Assembly (NCBI RefSeq): GCF_018687935.1
Contig: NZ_CP061308.1
Location: 1-64,000 of the forward strand
Direction of reading: 5' to 3'
Length of the DNA: 64,000 nucleotides
Origin: Polynucleobacter sp. JS-JIR-5-A7
GTDB lineage: Bacteria > Pseudomonadota > Gammaproteobacteria > Burkholderiales > Burkholderiaceae
Under the pieces are notes generated by a model. That model did no database searches. It was not told where the DNA came from and worked only from the letters and a program-made list of their open reading frames with translations. Both the position numbers and the translations under genes were made by a program. This document shows positions 21,254 to 32,421 of this stretch, piece by piece; position 1 is the stretch's first letter; each line of letters starts with the position of its first letter.

Positions 21254-21254
21254 T

Positions 21255-21791
21255 ATGGCTGAGTTAGCCACCATTGCACGTCCTTATGCTGAGGCACTTT
21301 TTCAAAGTGCTCAGTCTGCTGAACTTGCTTCGATGCTCGAGCAGTTGAATGAATTGGCTCAGCTCGCTGTGCTGCCGGAAGTCGCTGGTTTGTCTAATAA
21401 TCCAAAAGTTTCTGCTGATGATTTGACTAAGCTTCTTTCCGGTATGGTCAAGACAAAGTTAGATGGCAAAGTTTCTAGCTTTTTAAGCCTTGTGAATCAA
21501 AGCCATCGTCTCGCAGCCATCCCTGAAATTGCAAGCCAATTTGAGTCGATGAAAAATAAAAGCGAAGGTGCAGCAGAAGTAATGATTACCAGCGCATTCC
21601 CTCTAGAGGGAAGTGCACTAAATGATTTGTTGTCAAGTTTGAAGAAGCGCTTTGGGGGTAAAGATTTGCGCCCAACTATTCAGGTTGATCCAGCATTGAT
21701 TGGCGGTGTTCGCATTCAAGTTGGCGATGAAGTAATGGATAGTTCTGTAAAGGCACGGTTAGCTCAAATGCAAGCAAGTCTTGGCGCATAA
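21255..21791 (+). CDS. atpH: ATP synthase F1 subunit delta
   Basis: Subunit delta caps the F1 head and joins it to the b stalk. From ATG 21255 it is 178 residues, starting MAELATIARPYAEALF, the conserved beginning of the family, and ending with the GGVRIQVGDEVMDSSV motif. The frame stays open upstream into atpF, but those residues bear no resemblance to the family and are rejected. It starts one base after the atpF stop. Confidence 0.96.
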   Translation: MAELATIARPYAEALFQSAQSAELASMLEQLNELAQLAVLPEVAGLSNNPKVSADDLTKLLSGMVKTKLDGKVSSFLSLVNQSHRLAAIPEIASQFESMKNKSEGAAEVMITSAFPLEGSALNDLLSSLKKRFGGKDLRPTIQVDPALIGGVRIQVGDEVMDSSVKARLAQMQASLGA

Positions 21792-21836
21792 GTTATCCCG
21801 ATTAAGAACATACGAAATAAGACCCAGGAGTAAGTA

Positions 21837-23378
21837 ATGCAACTCAACCCTTCCGAGATCAGCGAGCTGATCAAAAGCCGAATTAGCGAAATGGGCGTTG
21901 ACACCCAGTCTCGCAATGAAGGTACCGTCATTTCAGTGACCGACGGTATTTGCCGCGTTCATGGCTTGTCAGGTGTTATGCAAGGCGAAATGTTGGAGTT
22001 CCCTAACAACACTATCGGCCTCGCTTTGAACCTTGAGCGTGATTCTGTTGGTGCTGTAGTGTTGGGTGAATACACCCACATTAAAGAAGGCGACCCCGTT
22101 AAATGTACGGGCCGCATTTTAGAAGTTCCCGTTGGCCCAGAGTTGCTCGGGCGCGTTGTTAACGCACTTGGTCAACCCATTGATGGTAAAGGCCCAATTA
22201 ATACCAAGTTAACTGACTTTATTGAAAAAGTTGCTCCTGGCGTGATCGCACGTCAATCTGTTAGCCAGCCAGTACAAACGGGTTTGAAAGCGATTGACGC
22301 GATGGTTCCTATTGGCCGTGGTCAACGTGAGTTGATCATTGGCGACCGTCAAACTGGTAAGACAGCGGTTGCAGTTGACGCGATCATTAATCAAAAGGGT
22401 AAAGGCGTTTATTGCGTTTACGTTGCGATTGGTCAAAAGGCTTCTACTATTGCTAACGTGGTTCGCAAGCTCACAGAATTGGGCGCGATGGATTACACCG
22501 TAGTGGTTGCAGCGAGTGCTTCTGAGTCTGCAGCGATGCAATACCTCTCCGCATACGCAGGTTGCACCATGGGTGAATATTTCCGCGATCGTGGCGAAGA
22601 TGCTTTGATTGTTTACGATGACTTGACCAAGCAAGCGGTTGCTTATCGTCAAATCTCCTTGTTGCTACGTCGCCCACCAGGTCGTGAAGCCTATCCTGGT
22701 GACGTGTTCTACCTCCACTCACGCTTGCTCGAGCGCGCTGCTCGTGTAAACGCTGAGTATGTTGAGAAGTTCACCAACGGCGCAGTAAAAGGTAAAACCG
22801 GTTCTTTGACTGCATTGCCAATTATTGAAACTCAAGCTGGTGACGTTTCTGCATTCGTTCCAACCAACGTGATTTCCATTACTGACGGTCAGATCTTCTT
22901 GGAAACTGACTTGTTCAACGCTGGTGTGCGTCCTGCGATTAACGCCGGTATTTCGGTTTCCCGCGTTGGTGGTGCAGCACAAACTAAAGTCATTAAGAAA
23001 TTGTCTGGCGGTATTCGTACCGACTTAGCGCAATACCGTGAATTGGCAGCGTTTGCTCAGTTCGCCTCAGATCTTGACGAAGCAACCCGTAAGCAGCTCG
23101 AGCGTGGCCGTCGTGTTACTGAATTGTGTAAGCAGGCTCAATATAAGCCGCTCCAAGTTTGGGAAATGGCTGCTTCACTCTATGCCGTGAACAACGGTTT
23201 CTTTGACGATATCGAAGTGAAGAATGTATTGCCATTTGAAAAGGGCTTACAAGACCATTTGAAATCTAAATATGCAGATTTAGTTGGCCGCATCGAAGAA
23301 ACTAAAGATTTGAGCAAAGAAGACGAAGCCGCTTTGCGTGCTGCGATTGAGGACTACAAGCGTTCAGCAGCCTTCTAA
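21837..23378 (+). CDS. atpA: ATP synthase F1 subunit alpha
   Basis: The non-catalytic nucleotide-binding subunit of the alpha3-beta3 head, 513 residues as in E. coli. The P-loop [14 protein letters not shown] lies near residue 170, and the ATP synthase signature [14 protein letters not shown] near 368. It starts [16 protein letters not shown] after an AGGAG site. Long antisense frames across this gene are codon-bias shadows. Confidence 0.98.
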   Translation: MQLNPSEISELIKSRISEMGVDTQSRNEGTVISVTDGICRVHGLSGVMQGEMLEFPNNTIGLALNLERDSVGAVVLGEYTHIKEGDPVKCTGRILEVPVGPELLGRVVNALGQPIDGKGPINTKLTDFIEKVAPGVIARQSVSQPVQTGLKAIDAMVPIGRGQRELIIGDRQTGKTAVAVDAIINQKGKGVYCVYVAIGQKASTIANVVRKLTELGAMDYTVVVAASASESAAMQYLSAYAGCTMGEYFRDRGEDALIVYDDLTKQAVAYRQISLLLRRPPGREAYPGDVFYLHSRLLERAARVNAEYVEKFTNGAVKGKTGSLTALPIIETQAGDVSAFVPTNVISITDGQIFLETDLFNAGVRPAINAGISVSRVGGAAQTKVIKKLSGGIRTDLAQYRELAAFAQFASDLDEATRKQLERGRRVTELCKQAQYKPLQVWEMAASLYAVNNGFFDDIEVKNVLPFEKGLQDHLKSKYADLVGRIEETKDLSKEDEAALRAAIEDYKRSAAF

Positions 23379-23393
23379 GGACGCATAGAGATC

Positions 23394-24263
23394 ATGGCCG
23401 GCACAAAAGAGATACGATCAAAGATCAAGAGCGTGCAAAACACGCGCAAGATCACGAAGGCAATGGAAATGGTCGCCGCATCCAAGATGCGTCGCGCCCA
23501 GGAGCGCATGCGTAATGCGCGCCCATACGCTGAAAAAATTCGTGAAATTGTGGCCAATCTTTCTAAAGCAAATCCTGAGTACCGCCCTGCTTACATGGCG
23601 ACTCGTGAAGTAAAGAAAGTTGGCACGATCTTGGTTACAACAGACAAAGGCTTATGCGGTGGTTTGAATACCAACGTACTGCGTTTGATTGCTAACCAAG
23701 TGCGTGAGTTGCAAGACAAAAATGTTGGTATTGAGTACACCGCGATTGGTTCAAAAGGCCTGCAATTTTTGAATCGTTCAAAAGCGAAACTCATTTCTCA
23801 AACAATCCAAATTGGTGACACACCGCATTTAGATGTTTTGATTGGCGCAATTACTGCCCAGTTAGAGGCGTTTGAGAGAGGTGAGATTGATGCGGTCTAT
23901 TTGGCATATACCCGTTTTGTAAATGCAATGAAACAAGAGCCTGTTTTAGAGAAGCTTTTGCCTTTAGAGCCAGCTGCTTTGACTCCTGAAGATAAAGCAG
24001 GCCCCTCTTGGGATTACATCTATGAGCCTGACGCTGAGTCCATCTTAAATGGCCTGTTGAAGCGTTACGTTGAAGCAATGATTTACCAAGCCGTTGCTGA
24101 AAACATGGCTTCTGAGCAATCTGCACGCATGGTTTCAATGAAGGCCGCTTCAGATAATGCGAAGAACGTGATTGGCGAATTGCAATTGGATTACAACAAA
24201 ACACGACAAGCTGCCATTACCAAAGAGTTGTCAGAAATTGTTGGTGGAGCGGCTGCTGTTTAA
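23394..24263 (+). CDS. atpG: ATP synthase F1 subunit gamma
   Basis: The central rotor shaft, 289 residues. It has the conserved N-terminal helix ([20 protein letters not shown]) and the C-terminal helix with [16 protein letters not shown], which form the coiled coil inside the alpha3-beta3 ring. ATG 23394 is 15 nt after atpA. Confidence 0.97.
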   Translation: MAGTKEIRSKIKSVQNTRKITKAMEMVAASKMRRAQERMRNARPYAEKIREIVANLSKANPEYRPAYMATREVKKVGTILVTTDKGLCGGLNTNVLRLIANQVRELQDKNVGIEYTAIGSKGLQFLNRSKAKLISQTIQIGDTPHLDVLIGAITAQLEAFERGEIDAVYLAYTRFVNAMKQEPVLEKLLPLEPAALTPEDKAGPSWDYIYEPDAESILNGLLKRYVEAMIYQAVAENMASEQSARMVSMKAASDNAKNVIGELQLDYNKTRQAAITKELSEIVGGAAAV

Positions 24264-24296
24264 GCGGTCAGCGTTTAGGAATACGAAAGAATTTAG

Positions 24297-25718
<1,422 letters not shown>

Positions 25719-25739
25719 TCGATTTCATCTAGGGAAATT

Positions 25740-26156
25740 ATGTCAACCATACGCGTCGATGTAGTAAGTGCTGAGCACTCTATTTTTAGCGGGGAAGCCA
25801 AATTTGTCGCGCTTCCTGGCGAAACTGGTGAGCTCGGCATTTTGCACGGCCACACTCCTTTGATCACACGTATTCGTCCAGGTTCAGTTCGTATTGAAAA
25901 AGCCGATGGTGACGAAGAGTTCGTTTTCGTGGCGGGTGGCTATTTAGAGGTTCAGCCAGACCACGTGACCGTATTAGCAGATACTGCTATTCGAGGTCAT
26001 GATCTTGATGAAGCCAAAGCGCTCGAAGCTAAGAAGCGTGCTGAAGAAGCCATGCAAAACCGTGGCACCGATTTTGATTTGGCTTTGGCTCAGTCCGAGT
26101 TCGCTATGGCCGCTGCACAGTTGGCTGCTATTGCCCGCTTCCGTCGCAAAAAGTAA
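25740..26156 (+). CDS. atpC: ATP synthase F1 subunit epsilon
   Basis: Subunit epsilon binds gamma and the c-ring and can inhibit ATP hydrolysis. The 138-residue protein has the N-terminal beta-sandwich with [20 protein letters not shown] and a C-terminal two-helix region rich in Ala, Glu and Lys. It closes the atp operon and precedes hemE by 15 nt. Confidence 0.96.
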   Translation: MSTIRVDVVSAEHSIFSGEAKFVALPGETGELGILHGHTPLITRIRPGSVRIEKADGDEEFVFVAGGYLEVQPDHVTVLADTAIRGHDLDEAKALEAKKRAEEAMQNRGTDFDLALAQSEFAMAAAQLAAIARFRRKK

Positions 26157-26171
26157 GCGCTGGTTATCCCC

Positions 26172-27284
26172 TTGCTGTTAAACGACCGTTTTTTAAAAGC
26201 CTGCTTGGGTGAAGCGGTTGATCAAACACCGCTTTGGCTCATGCGCCAAGCTGGGCGATACCTTCCTGAATACAACGCTACACGGGCTAAGGCGGGAAGT
26301 TTTTTAGGGCTTGCAAAAAATCCTGCATACGCGACTGAGGTAACACTTCAGCCCTTAGATCGCTATACATTAGATGCAGCCATTTTATTCTCTGATATTT
26401 TGACTGTCCCAGATGCTATGGGATTGGGATTGAAATTTACTGCTGGTGAAGGCCCTAGCTTTGATCATCCGCTTCGTACTGAAGAAGCGGTTAAGAAATT
26501 ACGCGTAGCAGATATAAGTGAGCTCAAGTACGTATTTGATGCTGTCTCTGAGATCCGTAAAGCTTTGATCCAGAATGGCAAACAACGCGTTCCTTTGATT
26601 GGCTTCTCAGGAAGCCCATGGACTTTAGCTTGCTACATGATTGATGGTTCAAGTTCAGATGATTTCCGTCATGCCAAGACGATGATGTTTAGTCGCCCTG
26701 ATTTGTTGCAGCATGTTCTAGATATCAATGCACAATCGGTTGCCGCTTATCTCACTGAGCAATTAAAAGCGGGCGCACAGGCGTTGATGATTTTTGATAC
26801 TTGGGGTGGAATGCTGCCAGATGGTTGGTATCAAAAAATGTCTTTGGCCTCGATGCAAAAAGTGATTGCATTGTTGCCGCGTGAGCATGAAGGTAGAAAA
26901 ATTCCAGTGATTATGTTTACAAAAGGCGGCGGCATCTGGTTAAACGATATGGCACAAGTTGGCGCTGATGTCATTGCCATTGACTGGACTATGTCTCTCA
27001 GTCAAGCACGTAAACAGTTGCTGTCTTTAAATAAGCCTTTGGCATTACAAGGCAATCTGGATCCTCTGATTTTGTTCTCAGAGCCTGAGCAGATCGCTCA
27101 GCAGGCAAGTGCATTACTAGATGATTTGGCGAGTGCTCCAACTCTCAAGCCAGGCCTCCATCCATTGGATGGACATGTATTTAATCTGGGTCACGGGATC
27201 TCTCAATTTACCCCGCCAGAAAGCGTAACTGCTTTAACAGAAACCGTTATTCAGCACTCCAGGGCTCTTAGATCAAAGCAATAA
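26172..27284 (+). CDS. hemE: Uroporphyrinogen decarboxylase
   Basis: HemE decarboxylates uroporphyrinogen III to coproporphyrinogen III in haem synthesis. The 370-residue protein has the N-terminal signature [15 protein letters not shown], with active-site Arg residues, and [16 protein letters not shown] in the middle. Start TTG 26172 gives the expected N-terminus (LLNDRFLKA); there is no ATG nearby and the preceding sequence lacks a strong ribosome site. It may be partly co-transcribed with atpC. Confidence 0.95.
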   Translation: MLLNDRFLKACLGEAVDQTPLWLMRQAGRYLPEYNATRAKAGSFLGLAKNPAYATEVTLQPLDRYTLDAAILFSDILTVPDAMGLGLKFTAGEGPSFDHPLRTEEAVKKLRVADISELKYVFDAVSEIRKALIQNGKQRVPLIGFSGSPWTLACYMIDGSSSDDFRHAKTMMFSRPDLLQHVLDINAQSVAAYLTEQLKAGAQALMIFDTWGGMLPDGWYQKMSLASMQKVIALLPREHEGRKIPVIMFTKGGGIWLNDMAQVGADVIAIDWTMSLSQARKQLLSLNKPLALQGNLDPLILFSEPEQIAQQASALLDDLASAPTLKPGLHPLDGHVFNLGHGISQFTPPESVTALTETVIQHSRALRSKQ

Positions 27285-27544
27285 TCCATAGTATTTGCTA
27301 ACTTTCAGTATTTTTAGACAAAAGTTATGCACAATTTTGGTCATAATTCAAAATTCAGTGAGATTCCGATTAAAGATGAACTTTAACTTTCGGAAGTTCT
27401 TATAAGTTATTGATTTATATGATTATCTGGCTATTGGGCTCAAAATGAGTGCTAGCACAGATTGCTGGTAAATTAGCTTATAAATCATCATTCTTGGATG
27501 ATATCCACAGACTTATCCACAAGCAAAATAGAAAAAAGAAGTAA
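27285..27544. promoter_or_regulatory. hemE-priA intergenic region with two DnaA boxes
   Basis: This 260-nt AT-rich gap has ATATCCACA at 27501-27509 (one mismatch to consensus) and a perfect TTATCCACA at 27513-27521, in the same orientation and 12 bp apart, just 24 nt before priA. A short inverted repeat, GAACTT...AAGTTC, lies near 27379-27400 and may help end the hemE transcript. No confident -35/-10 pair is visible, although TATAAA occurs at 27479-27484. Confidence 0.55.
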
Positions 27545-29668
27545 ATGCCCTTACCCATTGTGGTCCAAGTAGTTGTTGATAAGCCCTTGGCCCAGGGTTT
27601 TGATTATTTGTGGAATAAAGAGGTGCTGGGGGTCGACCCAGAAATTGGCCATATTGTTGAAGTTCCTTTTGGGCGCTCAACTTTGGTTGGCGTGGTGATA
27701 AAAGTTAGCACTCACTCTGATTTTGATAAATTAAAGGGTGTAACTAAGCTTTCCCCATTGCCGATGCTAGATCCAGCTGCACTCAGACTAATGAATTTTG
27801 CTAGTCAGTATTACATTCATGGGCTTGGGGAAACCATCATTCCAGCTGTTCCACAGATGTGGAAAAAGCCAGCAGATTGGGAAAAAATACCTGCAAAGTT
27901 AATGCTAGGCGAAACAAAGAAAAAGAAAAAAGAAGAGCCCAAACTAAGCGAAGGTTATATCAGCGAAGCGCAGTTAAATGAAGCTCAAGAGTTAGCCTTA
28001 AAAGATTTGCGAGCCAATGTCATTGCGCAAGAATTTAAAGTGGCCCTACTTCAAGGTCAAACCGGTAGCGGAAAGACCGCTGTGTTTTTAAATTGGCTAA
28101 AAACCATTCTTCAGAATGACAATTCTCAAGCATTAATTTTGGTGCCGGAGATTAACTTAACGCCACAGTTAGAGCGCAGGGTGCGCGCTTATTTTCCGGA
28201 TAAGAAAATGGTAGTGCTCCATAGTGGCGTGAGCGAAAAAAAACGTGGCATTGCTTGGTATGAAGCGCTTACTGGAAAAGCGCAAATCATTTTGGGTACA
28301 AGATTGGCGGTATTAACTCCATTACCGAATCTACGTGCAATTGTGGTTGATGAAGAGCATGACCCATCTTATAAGCAACAAGATGGAATTCGTTACTCGG
28401 CTAGAGATTTGGCCGTTTGGCGTGCACACGATTTAAAGGTTCCGATATTGCTTTCCTCAGCTACGCCCTCACTTGAAACTTGGATGGCAGCCAAATCAGG
28501 ACGCTATCAGTATCTGCGCTTAGACCAACGAGCACAGGGCGCGAGCCTACCAAAAGTGCATTTAATTAATACACGAGATCCACAGAATCAGTTTAGTCCT
28601 GGAGATATTGATAGGCCCACAGCAAAAATTTCATTGAGTAAGCCCTTGGTAAATGCAATGAATAAAAATTTGCAAGATAAAAAGCAAAGCCTAGTATTGA
28701 TTAATCGAAGAGGCTATGCACCGGTGTTGAGCTGTAGTGCGTGCTCATGGTTATCGAAGTGTCAACAATGCAGTTCATATATGGTGATGCATAAGGCAGG
28801 CGCTTTAGGACGTAAGCCAGTGTTAAGTTGCCACCACTGTGGCTTGGTTAAGCCCATTCCTAGTCATTGTCCTGATTGTGGTAATGCCGATTTAAAAACG
28901 TTGGGCCAAGGTACCCAAAAGTTAGAGGATGCTATTGAAGAGGTCTGGCCTAAGGCAAGAGTTCTCCGGGTGGATACAGACTCTAGTCGCAAGAGCAAAG
29001 GTGCGGAGGAGCTGTTTCAAGAAATTCATGATGGGAATGTAGACATCGTAGTTGGCACTCAAATGATTGCTAAAGGACATGATTACCAAAATATTGGCAT
29101 GGTTGCAGTGCTAGATGCGGATAGCCGTTTGTTCTCCCAAGATTTTCGAGCAGCAGAAAGACTATTTGCACAGCTCGTTCAGGTGGCGGGCAGAGCTGGA
29201 AGGGCTAATAAAGATGGTGAGCAGAGTGGTGATATTTATATCGAAACCCAATTTCCGGAAGCGGCAGTATTTCAGTATTTGTTAAGGCATGATGTTGATG
29301 GATTTCTATCTCACATTGCTAGCGAGCGAGATGAGGCTAAATTACCGCCCTTCTCTTATCAGGGCTTGGTCCATGCTGAAGCCAAGAGTTTGGATAAGGC
29401 AATTGGATTTTTGAGTTCTATAAAGGCGCGCTTAAAAGATCAGGACTTGATTAAACAGGGTCTCCGGGTCTACGACCCCGTTCCCAAAAGCATGGTGCGA
29501 GTCGCTGGAATTGAGCGTGCTCAGCTGGTCATCGAGTCCGATGATCGTAGGCAACTGCAGGATGTTCTAGAGGCAATCGATCGCGATTTGCGAGATAGCT
29601 CTCAAGGACGCATTAGCAAACTTGAGCGCATTCGTTGGTTGATTGAGCGTGACCCAATCTCAATCTAA
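27545..29668 (+). CDS. priA: Primosomal replication protein N' (PriA helicase)
   Basis: PriA recognises stalled or repaired forks and reloads DnaB through the primosome. The 707-residue protein has an N-terminal 3'-end-binding domain, Walker A GQTGSGKT at 171-178, the DEEH box at 269-272, a zinc-binding insert starting at C397 and C400 with further CxxC pairs (KCQQC, CHHC, CPDC), and the helicase motif GTQMIAKGHDY. All expected motifs are present. It is preceded by DnaA boxes and converges on gcvH with only three bases between stops. Confidence 0.96.
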   Translation: MPLPIVVQVVVDKPLAQGFDYLWNKEVLGVDPEIGHIVEVPFGRSTLVGVVIKVSTHSDFDKLKGVTKLSPLPMLDPAALRLMNFASQYYIHGLGETIIPAVPQMWKKPADWEKIPAKLMLGETKKKKKEEPKLSEGYISEAQLNEAQELALKDLRANVIAQEFKVALLQGQTGSGKTAVFLNWLKTILQNDNSQALILVPEINLTPQLERRVRAYFPDKKMVVLHSGVSEKKRGIAWYEALTGKAQIILGTRLAVLTPLPNLRAIVVDEEHDPSYKQQDGIRYSARDLAVWRAHDLKVPILLSSATPSLETWMAAKSGRYQYLRLDQRAQGASLPKVHLINTRDPQNQFSPGDIDRPTAKISLSKPLVNAMNKNLQDKKQSLVLINRRGYAPVLSCSACSWLSKCQQCSSYMVMHKAGALGRKPVLSCHHCGLVKPIPSHCPDCGNADLKTLGQGTQKLEDAIEEVWPKARVLRVDTDSSRKSKGAEELFQEIHDGNVDIVVGTQMIAKGHDYQNIGMVAVLDADSRLFSQDFRAAERLFAQLVQVAGRAGRANKDGEQSGDIYIETQFPEAAVFQYLLRHDVDGFLSHIASERDEAKLPPFSYQGLVHAEAKSLDKAIGFLSSIKARLKDQDLIKQGLRVYDPVPKSMVRVAGIERAQLVIESDDRRQLQDVLEAIDRDLRDSSQGRISKLERIRWLIERDPISI

Positions 29669-29671
29669 TGT

Positions 29672-30064
29672 TTACGCTCCAGGGCCTGAGCTGTATTTTT
29701 CTAAACTCATGAGTTGATTGAATTCTGAAATAAGACTGTCGTCTGAGCTCGCTTTGATTTTGAATAACCAAACTGCATACGGTTTTTCATTGACAAGCTC
29801 GGGAGAGGCTTCGACTTCCGCATTGAGCTCAACAATTTCACCGCTCACTGGCGCATGAATATCGCTCGCTGCTTTGACAGACTCGATTACCGCAATGGCT
29901 TCGCCCTGCTTGACTAGTTGACCAATCTTAGGCGCTTGAAAGAACATTACATCTCCCAAGGCTTCTTGAGCATGATTGCTAATCCCAACCCACACTAGGC
30001 CATCACTTTCCATATCGGCCCACTCATGAGTTTCTGCAAATTTAAATGTATCTTGGCTGTTCAT
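29672..30064 (-). CDS. gcvH: Glycine cleavage system H protein
   Basis: A 130-residue lipoyl carrier. The lipoylated Lys is K64 in the ESVKAASD motif, and the family features HEWA, GISNHAQEALGD and VNEKPYAVWLFKI are present. GcvH shuttles the methylamine group between GcvP, GcvT and the dihydrolipoamide dehydrogenase. No gcvT or gcvP is next to it; those genes may lie elsewhere, or the protein may serve in lipoate relay. It converges with priA. Confidence 0.93.
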   Translation of the reverse strand: MNSQDTFKFAETHEWADMESDGLVWVGISNHAQEALGDVMFFQAPKIGQLVKQGEAIAVIESVKAASDIHAPVSGEIVELNAEVEASPELVNEKPYAVWLFKIKASSDDSLISEFNQLMSLEKYSSGPGA

Positions 30065-30129
30065 GTTTTATCCTTTGAGAACATTTTATGCGTAGTCCCA
30101 TAAACTAGCTTTGATTGAAAAATTCACAT

Positions 30130-30774
30130 ATGCCAATTAAATTAGGAATTGTCCCAGTTACTCCGTTTGAGCAAAACTGCTCGATTCTGGTCTGTCAGGA
30201 GACTGGGGATGCTGCCGTGGTTGATCCAGGTGGTGATATTGAAAAGATTCTTGATGGTGTTCAACAAATGGGCGGCAATGTAAAAAAGATTTTGTTGACC
30301 CATGGACATTTAGATCACTGCGCCTGTGCTAAAGATTTGGCCGATCAGTTGGGCGTTCCCATTGAAGGCCCCCAGGAGGATGAACGTTTTTGGATTGAGC
30401 AGTTGCCTGAGCAGACTGTGCGTTTTGGTTTTGGTCATGCAAAAGTATTTGAGCCAAATCGTTGGCTCAATGATGGCGATCATGTTCAAGTTGGTAATGT
30501 TAATTTAGAAGTATTGCATTGCCCTGGACATACGCCGGGCCACGTTGTCTTTTTTGACAAAGAAGATCGTCTAGCCATCGTGGGTGATGTTCTGTTTGCA
30601 GGTTCAATTGGCAGAACAGATTTTCCGCGCGGCAATCATGCCGACTTGATCAGCGCAATTAAAACAAAACTTTTGCCGCTTGGGGATGATGTGCAGTTTG
30701 TACCCGGACATGGGCCCATGTCTACATTTGGACAAGAACGCAAAACTAACCCCTATGTTGGGGATGGCACTTAA
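30130..30774 (+). CDS. MBL fold metallo-hydrolase (glyoxalase II-like)
   Basis: A 214-residue metallo-beta-lactamase-fold hydrolase resembling the YcbL/GloB-like group. It has the metal motif LTHGHLDHCACAKDL, the next His in HCPGHTPGHVVF, the bridging Asp in IVGDVLFAGSIGRTDFPRGN and the last His in VPGHGPMSTFG. ATG 30130 gives the family's normal beginning (MPIKLGIVPVTPFEQNCS); an in-frame TTG 30115 adds five residues and is less likely. A hydrolase of S-acylglutathione or a similar thioester is plausible but not proven. Confidence 0.88.
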   Translation: MPIKLGIVPVTPFEQNCSILVCQETGDAAVVDPGGDIEKILDGVQQMGGNVKKILLTHGHLDHCACAKDLADQLGVPIEGPQEDERFWIEQLPEQTVRFGFGHAKVFEPNRWLNDGDHVQVGNVNLEVLHCPGHTPGHVVFFDKEDRLAIVGDVLFAGSIGRTDFPRGNHADLISAIKTKLLPLGDDVQFVPGHGPMSTFGQERKTNPYVGDGT

Positions 30775-30792
30775 AACAGTAAAACGAAAAAA

Positions 30793-30978
30793 TTAGGCTT
30801 TTGCTGAACCGGTACGGTGGGTACGGTTATAGAGGCAGCTAGCGCAAATCCAGCGTTGCTTACGATTGCTAGTCGGAATCCATGTGCCACCCTCAAGTCG
30901 TTTTTCGCGACTGCAAGAAGAGCAAAACTTGAGGCTCTGGGAAGAATCTTGGGTAACTGCTGGAGTCGAGGTAGTCAT
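30793..30978 (-). CDS. Small conserved-looking zinc-ribbon protein
   Basis: A 61-residue basic protein with two CxxC knuckles, FCSSCSREK and WICASCLYNR, about 26 residues apart, which should bind one zinc ion. The N-terminus is Ser/Thr-rich and unstructured. ATG 30978 is preferred over an in-frame TTG at 30984. I recognise no named family. The spacing fits a minimal zinc ribbon seen in nucleic-acid-associated proteins, but no role can be assigned. It lies between the MBL hydrolase gene and the desaturase gene. Confidence 0.65.
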   Translation of the reverse strand: MTTSTPAVTQDSSQSLKFCSSCSREKRLEGGTWIPTSNRKQRWICASCLYNRTHRTGSAKA

Positions 30979-31019
30979 GGGCAATCCGGGTAAGGCAAAT
31001 CTTTGTACAGAGATCTATT

Positions 31020-32162
31020 TTACCCGTTTTGTCCTGCTGGTATTGGGGTTAAGACAACCCGGACAGAATCGGCTGTCTTGTTGCCGTCAAAATCCAGCCA
31101 AGCCTTGTTTTCAAAGTCGTAGAGCTTGCATTTGCGAGCGGTATCAAAATACCAGCCCCAAGAGAACTTTTGAACAAAAATACGCTCTGGAAGGATGGTT
31201 TCAAGGGTTTTTTGGGCCTCTGTAAGACGATAGAGGGGCACGCTCATGTCTACGTGATGGGCAGTGTGCTCCATGATATGGTGCATTAAAGCACCCCAAA
31301 TCCAGTTAAAAGTCAGGTGAACTGTAGTTGACACAAAAGGCTGGGCGCGGAGCCATTCAGATTTTTTGTCATACCAAGAGACTGAAGGGTGGGTATGGTG
31401 AACATAGACCACAAATCCAATCATGCCATTCCAGAATAAGAATGGCACTGCAAAACCAGTCACTAAACCCACCAAAATGGATTGATCGGTAGCGATTGCG
31501 CCGGCAATGAGACAGCCAATCCAGACTATTCCGAAGGCGCTTACGAGCAAATTATCTTTAAGGAAAATGGGGCGGTCGCCAGGTTTGTTCTGTGCATTGG
31601 GGAAGTATTCACGTCTCCACCAAATTTCAATAAGGTAGTAGAAAACAGGGCCCCAACCACTGCGATACAGGCGCTCTAGAGCTTTCCGACCAGGGGACAG
31701 TGCGTCATATTCTGCTTTTGATAACGGCGCCCAAACAAAGTCAAAACCCTTCAAATTGGTTTGGCCGTGGTGCACTACGTTATGGCCAACATCCCAAAGG
31801 CTATATGGAGTCAGGGATGGCAAGAATGCAATGCGACCCAACACCTTATTGAGCTCACGACTCGGTGTGAAGCTTTGATGGCATGCATCGTGACCCAAAA
31901 TAAAAATGCGACCGGTTACAAAACCAGCAACCACCCCAAAAATGATTTTGAGCAGAACGTTCTCAACGAAAATCGTCCCAGCGATACAGCTGAGCCATAA
32001 AAAAGCATCGATCATGAGCAACATGATCGCGCGCCCAGTTTCACCTTGTGCCATTGGAATTAACCAACTCCGAATAATCTTTCGGTGTGGCAAGGGCGCC
32101 TCAGGAGGCAAAGGATTTGTCAGAGAGGGCTCTGAAAGGGCTGAATTTAGATGTGTAGACAC
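31020..32162 (-). CDS. Fatty acid desaturase family membrane protein
   Basis: An acyl-lipid or acyl-CoA desaturase-like di-iron membrane enzyme of about 380 residues. The three His boxes are HDACHQ, HNVVHH and EHTAHHVD, with pairs of hydrophobic segments between them. It probably adds a double bond to membrane fatty acids; its position specificity cannot be read. The start is uncertain: GTG 32162 (MSTHLNS) is chosen, and a TTG at 32174 is the alternative; neither has a clear ribosome site. Confidence 0.88.
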   Translation of the reverse strand: MSTHLNSALSEPSLTNPLPPEAPLPHRKIIRSWLIPMAQGETGRAIMLLMIDAFLWLSCIAGTIFVENVLLKIIFGVVAGFVTGRIFILGHDACHQSFTPSRELNKVLGRIAFLPSLTPYSLWDVGHNVVHHGQTNLKGFDFVWAPLSKAEYDALSPGRKALERLYRSGWGPVFYYLIEIWWRREYFPNAQNKPGDRPIFLKDNLLVSAFGIVWIGCLIAGAIATDQSILVGLVTGFAVPFLFWNGMIGFVVYVHHTHPSVSWYDKKSEWLRAQPFVSTTVHLTFNWIWGALMHHIMEHTAHHVDMSVPLYRLTEAQKTLETILPERIFVQKFSWGWYFDTARKCKLYDFENKAWLDFDGNKTADSVRVVLTPIPAGQNG

Positions 32163-32244
32163 GATAAGAATCAATAATTTAGACCCAAATGATAGCGGTT
32201 TTCATAGTTTTGCGCATGATGTAGGTCAAATACCCCTTCTGTTT

Positions 32245-32320
32245 TGGCGCGCCCGGCAGGAATCGAACCTGCGACCCTTGGCTTCGGAGGCCAATACTCT
32301 ATCCACTGAGCTACGGGCGC
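32245..32320 (-). tRNA. tRNA-Arg (CCG)
   Basis: A 76-nt cloverleaf on the minus strand. The acceptor pair is GCGCCCG with CGGGCGC, discriminator G, and CCA is encoded. The anticodon arm TTGGC-CTCCGAA-GCCAA gives anticodon CCG. The T-loop GGTTCGAATCC is intact. Confidence 0.97.
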
Positions 32321-32373
32321 CAGGAAAACTGGCTACCCCGCTATTGTAAGTGCCTCTATCCTTGCTCTCTAGT

Positions 32374-32379
32374 TATAAT
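32374..32379 (+). promoter_or_regulatory. Candidate -10 box before the small membrane-anchor gene
   Basis: A perfect TATAAT lies 42 nt before the ATG at 32422. The sequence 17 bases upstream (TGCCTC) is a poor -35, so the promoter is only suggested. Confidence 0.3.
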
Positions 32380-32421
32380 CACCGCAAATCAACCCTACAA
32401 CGCATTAAAAGATAAATTCTT

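Noticed and set aside
22209..22652. Long antisense frames in atpA, atpG and atpD (for example 147, 117 and 138 codons)
   Set aside because: They mirror strongly biased codons of highly expressed genes, have no ribosome sites and no family resemblance.
31906..32349. Plus-strand open frame of 147 codons through the desaturase and tRNA-Arg
   Set aside because: Its end is the well-known false peptide made by translating an antisense tRNA (RQESNLRPLASEANTLS). It overlaps a real gene and a tRNA.
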